Assembly (NCBI GenBank): GCA_016217545.1
Contig: JACRHT010000017.1
Span: forward strand, 124,001-188,000
From: Opitutia bacterium
Lineage (GTDB): Bacteria; Verrucomicrobiota; Verrucomicrobiia; Opitutales; Opitutaceae
DNA: 64,000 nt
Reading direction: 5' to 3'
Part shown: positions 56,727 to 64,000 of the stretch, in pieces
Numbering within the stretch: position 1 is the stretch's first letter
Layout of the letters: each line of letters begins with the position of its first letter
Notes under the pieces: generated by a model
What the model was told of the DNA's origin: nothing
Seen by the model: the letters and a program-made list of their open reading frames with translations, nothing else
The model's database searches: none
Made by a program: the position numbers and the translations under genes

Positions 56727-57721
56727 TTCTTGAGGGCGTCGACTTCCTGCAGGCGCTGCGCGAACGCAGCGACGAGTTTCGGATAGAACGAGGAAAGCGT
56801 GTCGGGGAAATTCAGGCCGGCCGCGCTGGCGTGGCCGCCGCCGTTGAATTTCGCCGCAATGGAATCCATGCGGTAGATTGCGTCCTGCGCGCGCAGGCTG
56901 GCTTTCATGACGCCCGGACGCTCTTCGATCAACGCGCCGATGGCGACTCCGTCGAGCGAGCGCGCGTAGTCCACGAGACCTTCGGTGTCTTCGACGCTGG
57001 CGCCGGTCTGCTCGAAAATGCCTTGCGGCAACACGCCGATGCACACGCGGCCGCCGCACTCGAGTTTCAGCGAACCGATGAAGTGTTGGAGGAGCTTCAG
57101 CTTCCCGAGCGACTCGCGCTCATAGAGTTCCTGCCCGGCCTGGGCGGGATTCGCGCCGCGCGCGAGCAGTTCGCCGGCGAGCGTGAACACGCGCTTCGAA
57201 GTCGAGGCGAAGCGGAACTGGCCGGTGTCGGTCATGATGCCGGTGTAGAGCGCCTGAGCGGACACGGCGTCGATCGGCACGCCCGCATCGAGGAAGAGGC
57301 CCGCGAGCACCTCGGCCGTGGCGGCGCTCTTCGTGTCGACGAAGTTGTGGCGCGCGAAGCCGACGTTGGAAAGATGGTGGTCGAAGCAGCCGAAGGCCTC
57401 CGCGTAGAGCGCGCGGGTCTTGTCGCCGGCGCGGTTGTGATCGGCGCAGTCGGTGAAGACCGCGAGGCGGCCGTCGTGCTCGATGTGGTCGCGCTGGAAA
57501 AACGGCGTGTCGCCGAGCAGGAACTTGATGCGGCGCGGGACGGGATCGGGATTGATCGCGATGGCGTCGATGCCGCGCGCGCGAAGGGCGCGGGTCAGAG
57601 CGACCTGGGAGCCGATGCAGTCGCCGTCGGGGCGCTGGTGACCGATGACCGCCACGCGCTGGCCCTGCAACGAGGCGAGGAACGCGGTGAACGACGCCTG
57701 AAACTCGGGATAGTGGCTCAT
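56723..57721 (-). CDS. nrnA: DHH-family phosphoesterase (oligoribonuclease / pAp phosphatase type)
   Basis: 332 residues. '[20 protein letters not shown]' (about 25-44), '[11 protein letters not shown]' (about 90-100) and '[14 protein letters not shown]' (about 111-124) are the metal-binding DHH motifs; '[10 protein letters not shown]' (about 293-302) is the DHHA1 glycine motif. Such NrnA enzymes degrade nano-RNAs and 3'-phosphoadenosine 5'-phosphate (pAp). pAp is the by-product of sulfotransferases, of which this window has two. The location between rbfA and truB is the common one. ATGA overlap on both sides. Confidence 0.92.
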   Translation of the reverse strand: MSHYPEFQASFTAFLASLQGQRVAVIGHQRPDGDCIGSQVALTRALRARGIDAIAINPDPVPRRIKFLLGDTPFFQRDHIEHDGRLAVFTDCADHNRAGDKTRALYAEAFGCFDHHLSNVGFARHNFVDTKSAATAEVLAGLFLDAGVPIDAVSAQALYTGIMTDTGQFRFASTSKRVFTLAGELLARGANPAQAGQELYERESLGKLKLLQHFIGSLKLECGGRVCIGVLPQGIFEQTGASVEDTEGLVDYARSLDGVAIGALIEERPGVMKASLRAQDAIYRMDSIAAKFNGGGHASAAGLNFPDTLSSFYPKLVAAFAQRLQEVDALKK

Positions 57722-58074
57722 TCCGGTTTCTTCCCTTGTTTGTCGATCTCGTCGAGGAGCGTCTCGATGCGCACGGCACGTTCGCCGGAAGCATCGTGGT
57801 GGAACGTCAGCGTCGGCACGTGGCGCATCACGACGTTTTTCGCGACGATGCCGCGGATTTCGGTGACCTTCGAGCGGAGCCAGCGGCCCATCTTGGCGAT
57901 CTCGTCCGGATCGGAGCCGACGACCGAGTAATAGATTTTCGCTTCGCGGAGGTCGCCGGTGACGTCAGCGCCGGAGATGGTCAGGCGCGTGGCTTCGCTC
58001 GTGTAGCGCTTGCGCAGGTAGGCGCTGACCTCGCGCTGGAGCAGCTCGTTGACGCGGAGAAGTCGGTTGCTCAT
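57718..58074 (-). CDS. rbfA: Ribosome-binding factor A
   Basis: 118 residues, one KH-like domain: '[20 protein letters not shown]' at the start, '[12 protein letters not shown]' (about 42-53) and '[20 protein letters not shown]' (about 84-103) are RbfA blocks. It helps maturation of the 30S subunit near the 5' end of 16S rRNA. It follows infB with 49 bp between and overlaps the phosphoesterase by ATGA. Confidence 0.93.
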   Translation of the reverse strand: MSNRLLRVNELLQREVSAYLRKRYTSEATRLTISGADVTGDLREAKIYYSVVGSDPDEIAKMGRWLRSKVTEIRGIVAKNVVMRHVPTLTFHHDASGERAVRIETLLDEIDKQGKKPE

Positions 58075-58123
58075 GGCAGGCTGGCGGGATGGGACCGAGA
58101 GCCGAGAAATGTGCGGCGTGCGC

Positions 58124-60709
58124 TCAGAGCGACGCGCGCACCTTCTGGATTTCGAAGCACTCGATCTTGTCGCCGGGCTGGTAGCCGTCGTAGCCGTCGA
58201 GGCGGATACCGCACTCGAGACCGGCGCGGACTTCGTTCGCGTCGTCCTTGAAACGACGGAGCGTGCCGACCTTGCCTTCGAAGACCGACTCCTTGCCGCG
58301 GCGGACGCGGGCGGAGATGTTGCGGTTGATCTTGCCCTCGGTGACGAGGCAGCCGGCGACGAAGCCGTGCGAGATGGGGAACACCTGGCGAACCTCGGCG
58401 ACGCCGAGCTTGTTCTCCTTGAGGTCGGGCTCGAGCAGGTCGGCCATCATCTCCTTCACCCGGTCGCCGAGTTCGTAGATGATGTTGAAGTGCTCGATGG
58501 TGACGCCGTGGTGCTTGGCGAGCGGCGTGACGCCGTTCTCCTGCTTGGTGTTGAAACCGATGATGACGGCCTTGGCGGCGCTGGCCATGAGCACGTCGTT
58601 CTTGGTGACGATGCCCACGTCGGAAGCGACGATGTCGAGCTTCACCTTGGCGCTCTTGATGCCTTCGAGGACGTTGCGGACCGCTTCGACGGAGCCGTAG
58701 ACGTCCGATTTGAGGACGACCTTGAGCACCTTTTCCTGCGTCGCAGCGATGTTGGCGAAGAGGGCGTCGAGCGACGTGTCCTTCGGGACGGCGGCGGCGG
58801 TAACGGCTTCCTTCTTCAGGAGGTGCTCCGCGTCCTCGGCCATCTTCTCAGCTTCGCGGGCGTTCTTCACCGCGGTGAACTTCGTGCCGGAATCCGGCGT
58901 GCCGGACCAGCCGATGACGCGCACGGGCGCGGACGGCGGGGCTTCCTTCACGTTGGCGCCGGCGTCGTCGAACATCGCGCGGACCTTGCACCAATGCGGG
59001 CCGCACACGATGGCGTCGCCGATGCGGAGGGTGCCGCGCTGGACGATGACGGTGGCAACGGGGCCGCGGCCGACTTCGACTTCGGACTCGATGATGACGC
59101 CGCTGGCTTCCGCCTTCGGGTTCGCCTTGAGATCGAGAACTTCAGTTTGGAGGAGGATGTAGTCGAGCAGCTCGGTGATGCCCTGATTCTTGATCGCCGC
59201 GACGGGCACGGTGATGATGTCGCCGCCCCAGTCTTCGGGCGCGATGTTGCGCTCCTGCATCTGGCCCTTCACGCGGTCGAGGTTCGCGCCCTTCATGTCC
59301 ATCTTGTTGACGGCGACCATGAGGGAAACCTTGGCGTTCTGGGCGTGCTTCAGCGCCTCGTCGGTCTGCGGCATGAAGCCGTCATCCGCCGCAACGACGA
59401 GCACCGCGATGTCGGTGACGTTGGCGCCGCGAGCGCGCATGGCCGAGAAGGCCGCGTGGCCGGGCGTGTCGAGGAAGGTGATCTTCTTGCCGTTGTGCTC
59501 GATCTGGTAGGCGCCGATGTGCTGCGTGATACCGCCGAACTCGCCGGCGGCGACGTTGGCCTTGCGGATGGCGTCGAGCAGCGAGGTCTTGCCGTGGTCG
59601 ACGTGGCCCATGATGACCACGACTGGCGGACGCGGCGCGAGATTCTTGACGTCCTCTTCACGCGCCTTTTCTTCGCGCGACTTTTTCTCCTCTTCCTTCT
59701 TAACGGCCGGGCTGACGGGCTGCTGTTCGCCGCGGTGCTTGATGTCGAGGAGGAAGCCGTGTTTTTCGGCGAGCTTGTTGGCCACCGCTTCGTCGATCGA
59801 CTGGTTCATCGACGCGAAGATGCTCATCTCCATGAGCTCGGAGATCAGCTTGAAAGGCTTGAGGCCGAGCGCGACGGCGAAGTCGCGAACGACGATCGGC
59901 GGCTTGAGATGGATGATCTTCACGCCGCCCTCCTCGGTCACAGTGACGGAGGAGACGGCCGGCGTTGACGGCGGAGCGGGCGGAGCCTTGTAAGTCGGCG
60001 GCGGAGGCGGCTGCGTCGGCGAGGAGCCGGGACGCGCGGCGGGAGCCGGCGGGGGCGGCGGCATGCTCGGAGCTTTCGCAACTGGCGCAGGCGGCGGCAG
60101 CGGCGCGGCTTTCGCAATCGGGGCCGGAGCGACCGGAGCAGGCGCGACAGGAGCCGGAGCAACAGGCGCCGGGGCGGGCGCGGGCTTGGGAGCGGAGAAG
60201 TGCGCGGGCGGCGTGTAAGGACGCGGAGCGATCGGCGGCGGAGTCGGCGCGGCCTTGAAAGTCGGCGGCGCGACCACCGCGGGCGGAGCCTTGGGCGCGG
60301 GCGCCGCGGGGGCCACCGGAGCGGCGGGAGCCGGCACGGGCGCAACCGGCGCGGGCGGATTCGCGGCAGCAGCGGCGGCGGCCTTGGCGGCGGCAGCGGC
60401 TTTGGCGGCTTCCTCCTTTTCGCGCACGACGTCCTGTGCGGACTTCACGAAGACGCCGGCAGGCAGCTTCACGTGGCCCGGAGCATCGGGAGCAGGCGCA
60501 GCGACTTCCGCCGGAGCGGCGGGAGCGGCCTCGGCGGCGGCTTTGTGACCGCCCCACTTCTTCTCGATCTCGTCGTAGTAGATTTTGCTGACGGTGCTGG
60601 AAACCGACTTGGTGTCCGCCGAGACGAAGGCCTGCTCCTTGAGCCAGGAAAGCATCTCCTTGGGCTCAACTCCGTATTGCTTGGCGATCTCGTGAATGCG
60701 GGCGCTCAT
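58124..60709 (-). CDS. infB: Translation initiation factor IF-2
   Basis: 861 residues. The N-terminus has an IF2_N domain (about 1-55), then a Pro/Ala/Lys-rich disordered stretch (about 60-250) that is typical but of variable length. The GTPase has G1 '[14 protein letters not shown]' (about 368-381), G3 'DTPGHAAF' (about 414-421) and G4 'NKMD' (about 468-471). Beta-barrel and C1/C2 domains follow. It places initiator tRNA on the 30S subunit. Lies 49 bp downstream of the nusA stop. Confidence 0.96.
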   Translation of the reverse strand: MSARIHEIAKQYGVEPKEMLSWLKEQAFVSADTKSVSSTVSKIYYDEIEKKWGGHKAAAEAAPAAPAEVAAPAPDAPGHVKLPAGVFVKSAQDVVREKEEAAKAAAAAKAAAAAAANPPAPVAPVPAPAAPVAPAAPAPKAPPAVVAPPTFKAAPTPPPIAPRPYTPPAHFSAPKPAPAPAPVAPAPVAPAPVAPAPIAKAAPLPPPAPVAKAPSMPPPPPAPAARPGSSPTQPPPPPTYKAPPAPPSTPAVSSVTVTEEGGVKIIHLKPPIVVRDFAVALGLKPFKLISELMEMSIFASMNQSIDEAVANKLAEKHGFLLDIKHRGEQQPVSPAVKKEEEKKSREEKAREEDVKNLAPRPPVVVIMGHVDHGKTSLLDAIRKANVAAGEFGGITQHIGAYQIEHNGKKITFLDTPGHAAFSAMRARGANVTDIAVLVVAADDGFMPQTDEALKHAQNAKVSLMVAVNKMDMKGANLDRVKGQMQERNIAPEDWGGDIITVPVAAIKNQGITELLDYILLQTEVLDLKANPKAEASGVIIESEVEVGRGPVATVIVQRGTLRIGDAIVCGPHWCKVRAMFDDAGANVKEAPPSAPVRVIGWSGTPDSGTKFTAVKNAREAEKMAEDAEHLLKKEAVTAAAVPKDTSLDALFANIAATQEKVLKVVLKSDVYGSVEAVRNVLEGIKSAKVKLDIVASDVGIVTKNDVLMASAAKAVIIGFNTKQENGVTPLAKHHGVTIEHFNIIYELGDRVKEMMADLLEPDLKENKLGVAEVRQVFPISHGFVAGCLVTEGKINRNISARVRRGKESVFEGKVGTLRRFKDDANEVRAGLECGIRLDGYDGYQPGDKIECFEIQKVRASL

Positions 60710-60758
60710 TAAGTCAGTATGTCAGTAAGAGAGTAACGTTGCGTGGCGTGGATGAAAA

Positions 60759-61991
60759 TCAGGCTTGGGCCCCGGAAACCTTGGCGATGACGCCTTGCGC
60801 TTCTTCGTCGGTAAAGCCCATGCCGGCCAAGTCGCTCGCCTCGACGCCCTCGAAGGCGGCGGGGGAATTGATGCCGTTGGCGACGAGGCGCTCGGCGATG
60901 GAATTGTCGAAACCGAACGCGCCGACGAGCGCGTTGATGGCCTGCGCACGCGGATCGGAGGCGGTGGCCTTCCACTCCTCGATGTCGAGCCGCCAGCCCA
61001 CGAGGCGCGAGGTGAGGCGCGCGTTCTGGCCCTTGCGGCCGATGGCGACGGCGAGGTCCTCGTTCGCAACGCGCACGAGCATGCGCTTGTTCTTCTCGTC
61101 GAGAATCGTTTCGCGCGGCACGGCGGGCTTGAGGGCCTCGACGAGCATTTCCTTCGGATCGGCGTGATACGGGATGATGTCGATCTTCTCGCCGCCGAGC
61201 TCGCGAACGATGCTCTTCACGCGGGCGCCGCGGGCGCCGACACAGGCGCCGACCGGGTCGACTTTCGGGTCGGTGCTGGTGACGGCGATCTTCGTGCGGT
61301 AACCCGGCTCGCGGGCGAACGCCTCGATCTTCACGGTGCCATCGGCGATCTCGGTGACTTCGAGCTCGAAAAGACGGCGGACAAATTTCGGCGTCGCACG
61401 GCTGAGGATGACCTCGGGGCCGCGGCTGGAGTTCTCAATCTCGAGCAGGAAGCAGCGGATGCGCTCGCCCGGGGCGTATTCCTCGCCGGGGACCTGTTCC
61501 TTGCCGGGCATGATGGCCTCGGCCTTGCCCAGATCGATGTAGAGATCGTTGCGTTCGCGACGGCGCACGGTGCCGCTGACGATGTCGCCGACGGAATCCT
61601 TGAAGTCGTCGTAGATGCGCTCCTTCTCGAATTGGCGGAGACGCTGCATGATCGCCTGACGCGCGGTCTGCGCCGCGATGCGGCCGAGGTAAGAGGGATC
61701 GATTTCCTTTTCGATCGTGTCGCCGACCAGGGCGCCGGCTTTGAACACCTGGGCCTTCTCGATATGGATCTGCGTCTTCGGATCCGAAACGGAATCCGTC
61801 ACCTTCATGATCGCCCACGCCTTCAGCTTTCCGTCCTTGGGATTGATCTCGATCTTGAGCTCCTGGCCCGAATTCACGCCCTTCAGCGCCGCCGTTTTAA
61901 TGGCGTTCACAATGGCGGAGATCATATCGGCACGGGGAATGCCTTTCTCCTTCTCCATGTATTCGAGGACGGACAGGATTTCGCTGCTCAT
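60759..61991 (-). CDS. nusA: Transcription termination/antitermination factor NusA
   Basis: 410 residues from the ATG at 61991 ([20 protein letters not shown]). Domains: N-terminal RNAP-binding (1-130), S1 (about 135-200, '[20 protein letters not shown]'), KH1 and KH2 ('[20 protein letters not shown]', '[27 protein letters not shown]', here abbreviated around 235-345), and one helix-hairpin-helix repeat at the C-terminus. It acts on RNA polymerase pausing and termination. The usual rimP gene upstream is absent; the preceding gene is a DUF2851 gene, about 138 bp away. Confidence 0.95.
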   Translation of the reverse strand: MSSEILSVLEYMEKEKGIPRADMISAIVNAIKTAALKGVNSGQELKIEINPKDGKLKAWAIMKVTDSVSDPKTQIHIEKAQVFKAGALVGDTIEKEIDPSYLGRIAAQTARQAIMQRLRQFEKERIYDDFKDSVGDIVSGTVRRRERNDLYIDLGKAEAIMPGKEQVPGEEYAPGERIRCFLLEIENSSRGPEVILSRATPKFVRRLFELEVTEIADGTVKIEAFAREPGYRTKIAVTSTDPKVDPVGACVGARGARVKSIVRELGGEKIDIIPYHADPKEMLVEALKPAVPRETILDEKNKRMLVRVANEDLAVAIGRKGQNARLTSRLVGWRLDIEEWKATASDPRAQAINALVGAFGFDNSIAERLVANGINSPAAFEGVEASDLAGMGFTDEEAQGVIAKVSGAQA

Positions 61992-62129
61992 GATGTTGGT
62001 GTGGTGGGAAAAAAAAGGCGGGACCCGTAGGCCCGCCCACTTGTGGAAAGTGAACTTGAGTGAGCGCGCAAGGTAGCCGCCGCGAGCGCGCGTTGTCAAG
62101 CGCGCCGCCTGTAGCGAGCTGACAGGCAC

Positions 62130-63341
62130 TTACGCGCGATATTCCCGATCGATCAACCACCCCAGCAACCCTTGCGCCGCTCCATGGGAGAGCGGCCAAT
62201 CGCGAGTGCCCGTCACGGCCAGCCGTTTGAGCCCACGGCGAACCGCGTCCGGCAGATCGCCCGCGAACCAGTGAAACCAGAATTCGTCCAAGCCCGGACG
62301 CTCATCGCTCGCGGCGAGGAGCGGCAAAAATCCATCGCAGACCAACGTGTCGAAGCGCGGCCCGCTCACCGCGTCCGCCATGACGTCGCGGCTGAGTTGC
62401 TCGTGCAACACGCGAAACACCCCCGCGCGGCGCGCATGCGCCGTCGTCACGTCCGGACCAAAGGCGAGCACCGGCAACGCCCCGCCCCACTCCGCGAGTC
62501 GTCGCGGCCAGTCCGGCACGCGCGCCACCCACTCCCGATATTGCGCGAGCCGCGTGCGCGGGTGATTTGCCGGGCGCACTCCGTGCGTTTGCCAACCGTG
62601 CACCGACGCCAACGCCGCCACGACGCGATCATCTTCCCCGGCGCGCCAGTCGTCGATACCCCAACGCTCCGCCGTCGCGAGCATCGGGACGCGATTGTGC
62701 CGGTAGCCGAGAATCTCGAGCGCGGTGTGATGCGCAGCGGCATCGAAACCGAGTCGCGCGATCCGCTGACGCGCCGTCGCGACCTTCGCATTCCAGCGCT
62801 GGTGCGCGAGCTCCGCGAGGCGCGCGCGCAGCACGTCGGGCGGCAGATTCGCCAGCTCCTCCAGCCGCCGCCACTCGTCCCGCGCCGTCAACGCCTCGAG
62901 CGCGTCGTCCGCGGCGTATTCCTCGAGGTCGCGATGCAGCAGCGGCAGCAACACCAGCGCCGGAATCCCGGTCCCGTCCGCCCGCCGCTGCGGCGGCTCG
63001 CCGGATTCGGGCGGGAACAAGAGCACATGCAGAACCACCTCCGCATACGCCGCGTTCTCCGCGTGTCCATGCGCGCGCCAGTCACGCGCGTGGAAATGCA
63101 CTTCCACGTCTCCGACGATTTCGTGGCCGTCGATGCGCAGTTGGGCGGTTCGAAAATCCGGCCCGCCGAGCAAATTCCAGCGGCCGGGAAAAACGATATC
63201 GAGCGCGCGACCGTCGACGAGTTTCGCGCGCGCGGCCGCGAAATCCTGCTGCAGCCAGATTTTTTGCACGACGCGCTCGTGCATGGTAAAAGGCCCGTAG
63301 AGGCCTTGCATTTCCGCAACGGACGAATGGAGGGGAGCCAT
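62130..63341 (-). CDS. DUF2851 family protein
   Basis: 403 residues from the ATG at 63341 (MAPLHSSVAEMQGLYGPFTM). The blocks 'IWLQQDFAAARAKLVDGRAL' (about 28-47), 'VFPGRWNLLGGPDFRTAQLR' (about 50-69), 'GDVEVHFHARDWRAHGH' (about 76-92) and 'VVLHVLLF' are the DUF2851 pattern, which looks like a PD-(D/E)XK nuclease-like core (E-V-H plus D-W). This family occurs in Bacteroidetes and Verrucomicrobia and has no settled function. It precedes nusA in the same direction and is divergent from the tRNA-Ser. Confidence 0.83.
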   Translation of the reverse strand: MAPLHSSVAEMQGLYGPFTMHERVVQKIWLQQDFAAARAKLVDGRALDIVFPGRWNLLGGPDFRTAQLRIDGHEIVGDVEVHFHARDWRAHGHAENAAYAEVVLHVLLFPPESGEPPQRRADGTGIPALVLLPLLHRDLEEYAADDALEALTARDEWRRLEELANLPPDVLRARLAELAHQRWNAKVATARQRIARLGFDAAAHHTALEILGYRHNRVPMLATAERWGIDDWRAGEDDRVVAALASVHGWQTHGVRPANHPRTRLAQYREWVARVPDWPRRLAEWGGALPVLAFGPDVTTAHARRAGVFRVLHEQLSRDVMADAVSGPRFDTLVCDGFLPLLAASDERPGLDEFWFHWFAGDLPDAVRRGLKRLAVTGTRDWPLSHGAAQGLLGWLIDREYRA

Positions 63342-63435
63342 GGCGATGAAGGACGCCGCGTGGCCCCGTCGGCGAGTTGCGGGCTGGACACTGCGGAAAT
63401 TCCGCCAACGCTGCCAGCGATTTCCTCGCTCCCAC

Positions 63436-63523
63436 GGAAGGGTGGCAGAGTGGTCTATTGCGGCGGTCTTGAAAACCGCTGAGGCGAAAGCCTCCGGGGG
63501 TTCGAATCCCTCCCCTTCCGCCA
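63436..63523 (+). tRNA. tRNA-Ser(TGA), CCA encoded
   Basis: Acceptor GGAAGGG (63436-63442) pairs with CCCTTCC (63513-63519); anticodon stem GCGGT/ACCGC with loop CTTGAAA, so anticodon TGA; a long variable arm (GAGGCGAAAGCCTC) marks a class II tRNA. G73 at 63520 and CCA at 63521-63523 are encoded. An integrase-like gene starts 100 bp after its 3' end. Confidence 0.95.
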
Positions 63524-63623
63524 CTTGGTGATTAGTGAGTTATGAAACTAATAACTCACAAATAACACGCGAAACGGGTGGCGGATTTTTACAATGTGGC
63601 CAAATTGTGGCCACAATTCGACC

Positions 63624-64000
63624 ATGAAACGCCCCAAGAATCCGAAATTTCCAAGAGGCGAACCTCGCTGGAGGTGGCATCCCAACCGTGGCCCCGACGG
63701 AAAAATTTGCTCCTTTAGCTGCCGCGTCGAGTGGCTCGAAAACGGTGTGAGACAACGCAAGAACGTGCCGACCGCAGAAGAGGCTGACGCGTTGATCGCC
63801 GCGATTAAGAAGCGCACCGTGCAAGCCGACGCCGGGCTCACCACTCAAGTCACGCAACTCACCAAAGCGCAGATCGAGTTCGCCGAACTGGCGTTCACCC
63901 GCCTTCGCGACGCCGGTTACTACGTCCCGGAAGAAATTGAGTCGGCGAGTTCGATTTTGAAGGCGGTGCAGTGGTTCGCCGATAATTACAACCCTGATCA
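63624..64000 (+). CDS. Probable site-specific integrase, N-terminal part (3' partial)
   Basis: The frame is open from the ATG at 63624 to the window end, giving 125 residues without a stop. The visible part has a basic N-terminus (MKRPKNPKFPRGEPRWRWHP) and then 'RVEWLENGVRQRKNVPTAEE' (about 35-54) followed by 'ADALIAAIKKRTVQAD'. This resembles the arm-type DNA-binding domain of tyrosine recombinases (short beta hairpin, then 'T-x-x-E-A-x-x' helix). The catalytic domain would lie beyond 64000. GC content is lower than in most of the window. Position right behind a tRNA-Ser gene supports an integrase, but the catalytic residues are not seen. Confidence 0.55.
   Translation, partial: MKRPKNPKFPRGEPRWRWHPNRGPDGKICSFSCRVEWLENGVRQRKNVPTAEEADALIAAIKKRTVQADAGLTTQVTQLTKAQIEFAELAFTRLRDAGYYVPEEIESASSILKAVQWFADNYNPD

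Noticed and set aside
58049-59968. 639-residue open frame on the plus strand
   Set aside because: Antisense to infB. Its Asp/Val/Leu/Gly-rich pattern is a mirror of infB codons.

Overview
The window looks like chromosome of a high-GC, Gram-negative heterotroph, most likely a Verrucomicrobiota of the Opitutaceae type. This rests on a large TonB-dependent receptor beside glycoside hydrolases, a DUF1501 protein, a nuoABCD-I-HJKLMMN cluster full of short palindromic repeats, and many ATGA-overlapping genes with weak Shine-Dalgarno sites. The taxonomy is inference; there is no rRNA gene here.

Region by region. 0-2 kb: 3' end of a surface protein with Ig-like and VCBS-like repeats. 2-11.1 kb: a carbohydrate-use locus, with a GH2-GH1-DUF1501-GH30 operon divergent from a TonB receptor. 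11.3-13.7 kb: tRNA-Ala, a Lys/Ala-tailed small protein, a DUF374 acyltransferase, a hypothetical protein and a ferredoxin. 13.9-26.5 kb: a twelve-gene respiratory complex I operon with two nuoM copies and no nuoE, nuoF or nuoG. 26.5-28.1 kb: a fatty-acid-hydroxylase/hemolysin-III fusion. 28.4-34.6 kb: a sugar ABC importer, an oxidoreductase and a sugar:cation symporter.

34.65-54.86 kb is the most interesting part: about 20 kb of accessory genes that read as a highly decorated lasso-peptide-like RiPP system. The lasso core set is present: a B2-type transglutaminase-like protease, two PqqD-like recognition proteins, an asparagine-synthetase-like cyclase without the N-terminal glutaminase cysteine, a 63-residue candidate precursor with a WxxPxL leader motif, and an ABC exporter. 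Around it are two HprK-like kinases, two sulfotransferases, six putative non-heme-iron oxygenases (two JmjC, two PhyH, one prolyl-hydroxylase-like, one cysteine-dioxygenase-like cupin), a degenerate nucleotidyltransferase fused to a methyltransferase, and three copies of a two-gene membrane module (small anchored protein plus HTTM protein). I know of no described lasso system with this set, but that needs a database check.

54.9-63.3 kb: tRNA-Asp, then a conserved information-processing operon on the minus strand (DUF2851, nusA, infB, rbfA, DHH phosphoesterase, truB, ribF). 63.4-64 kb: tRNA-Ser(UGA), followed at once by the start of a probable integrase, so an integrated element may begin here and run out of the window.
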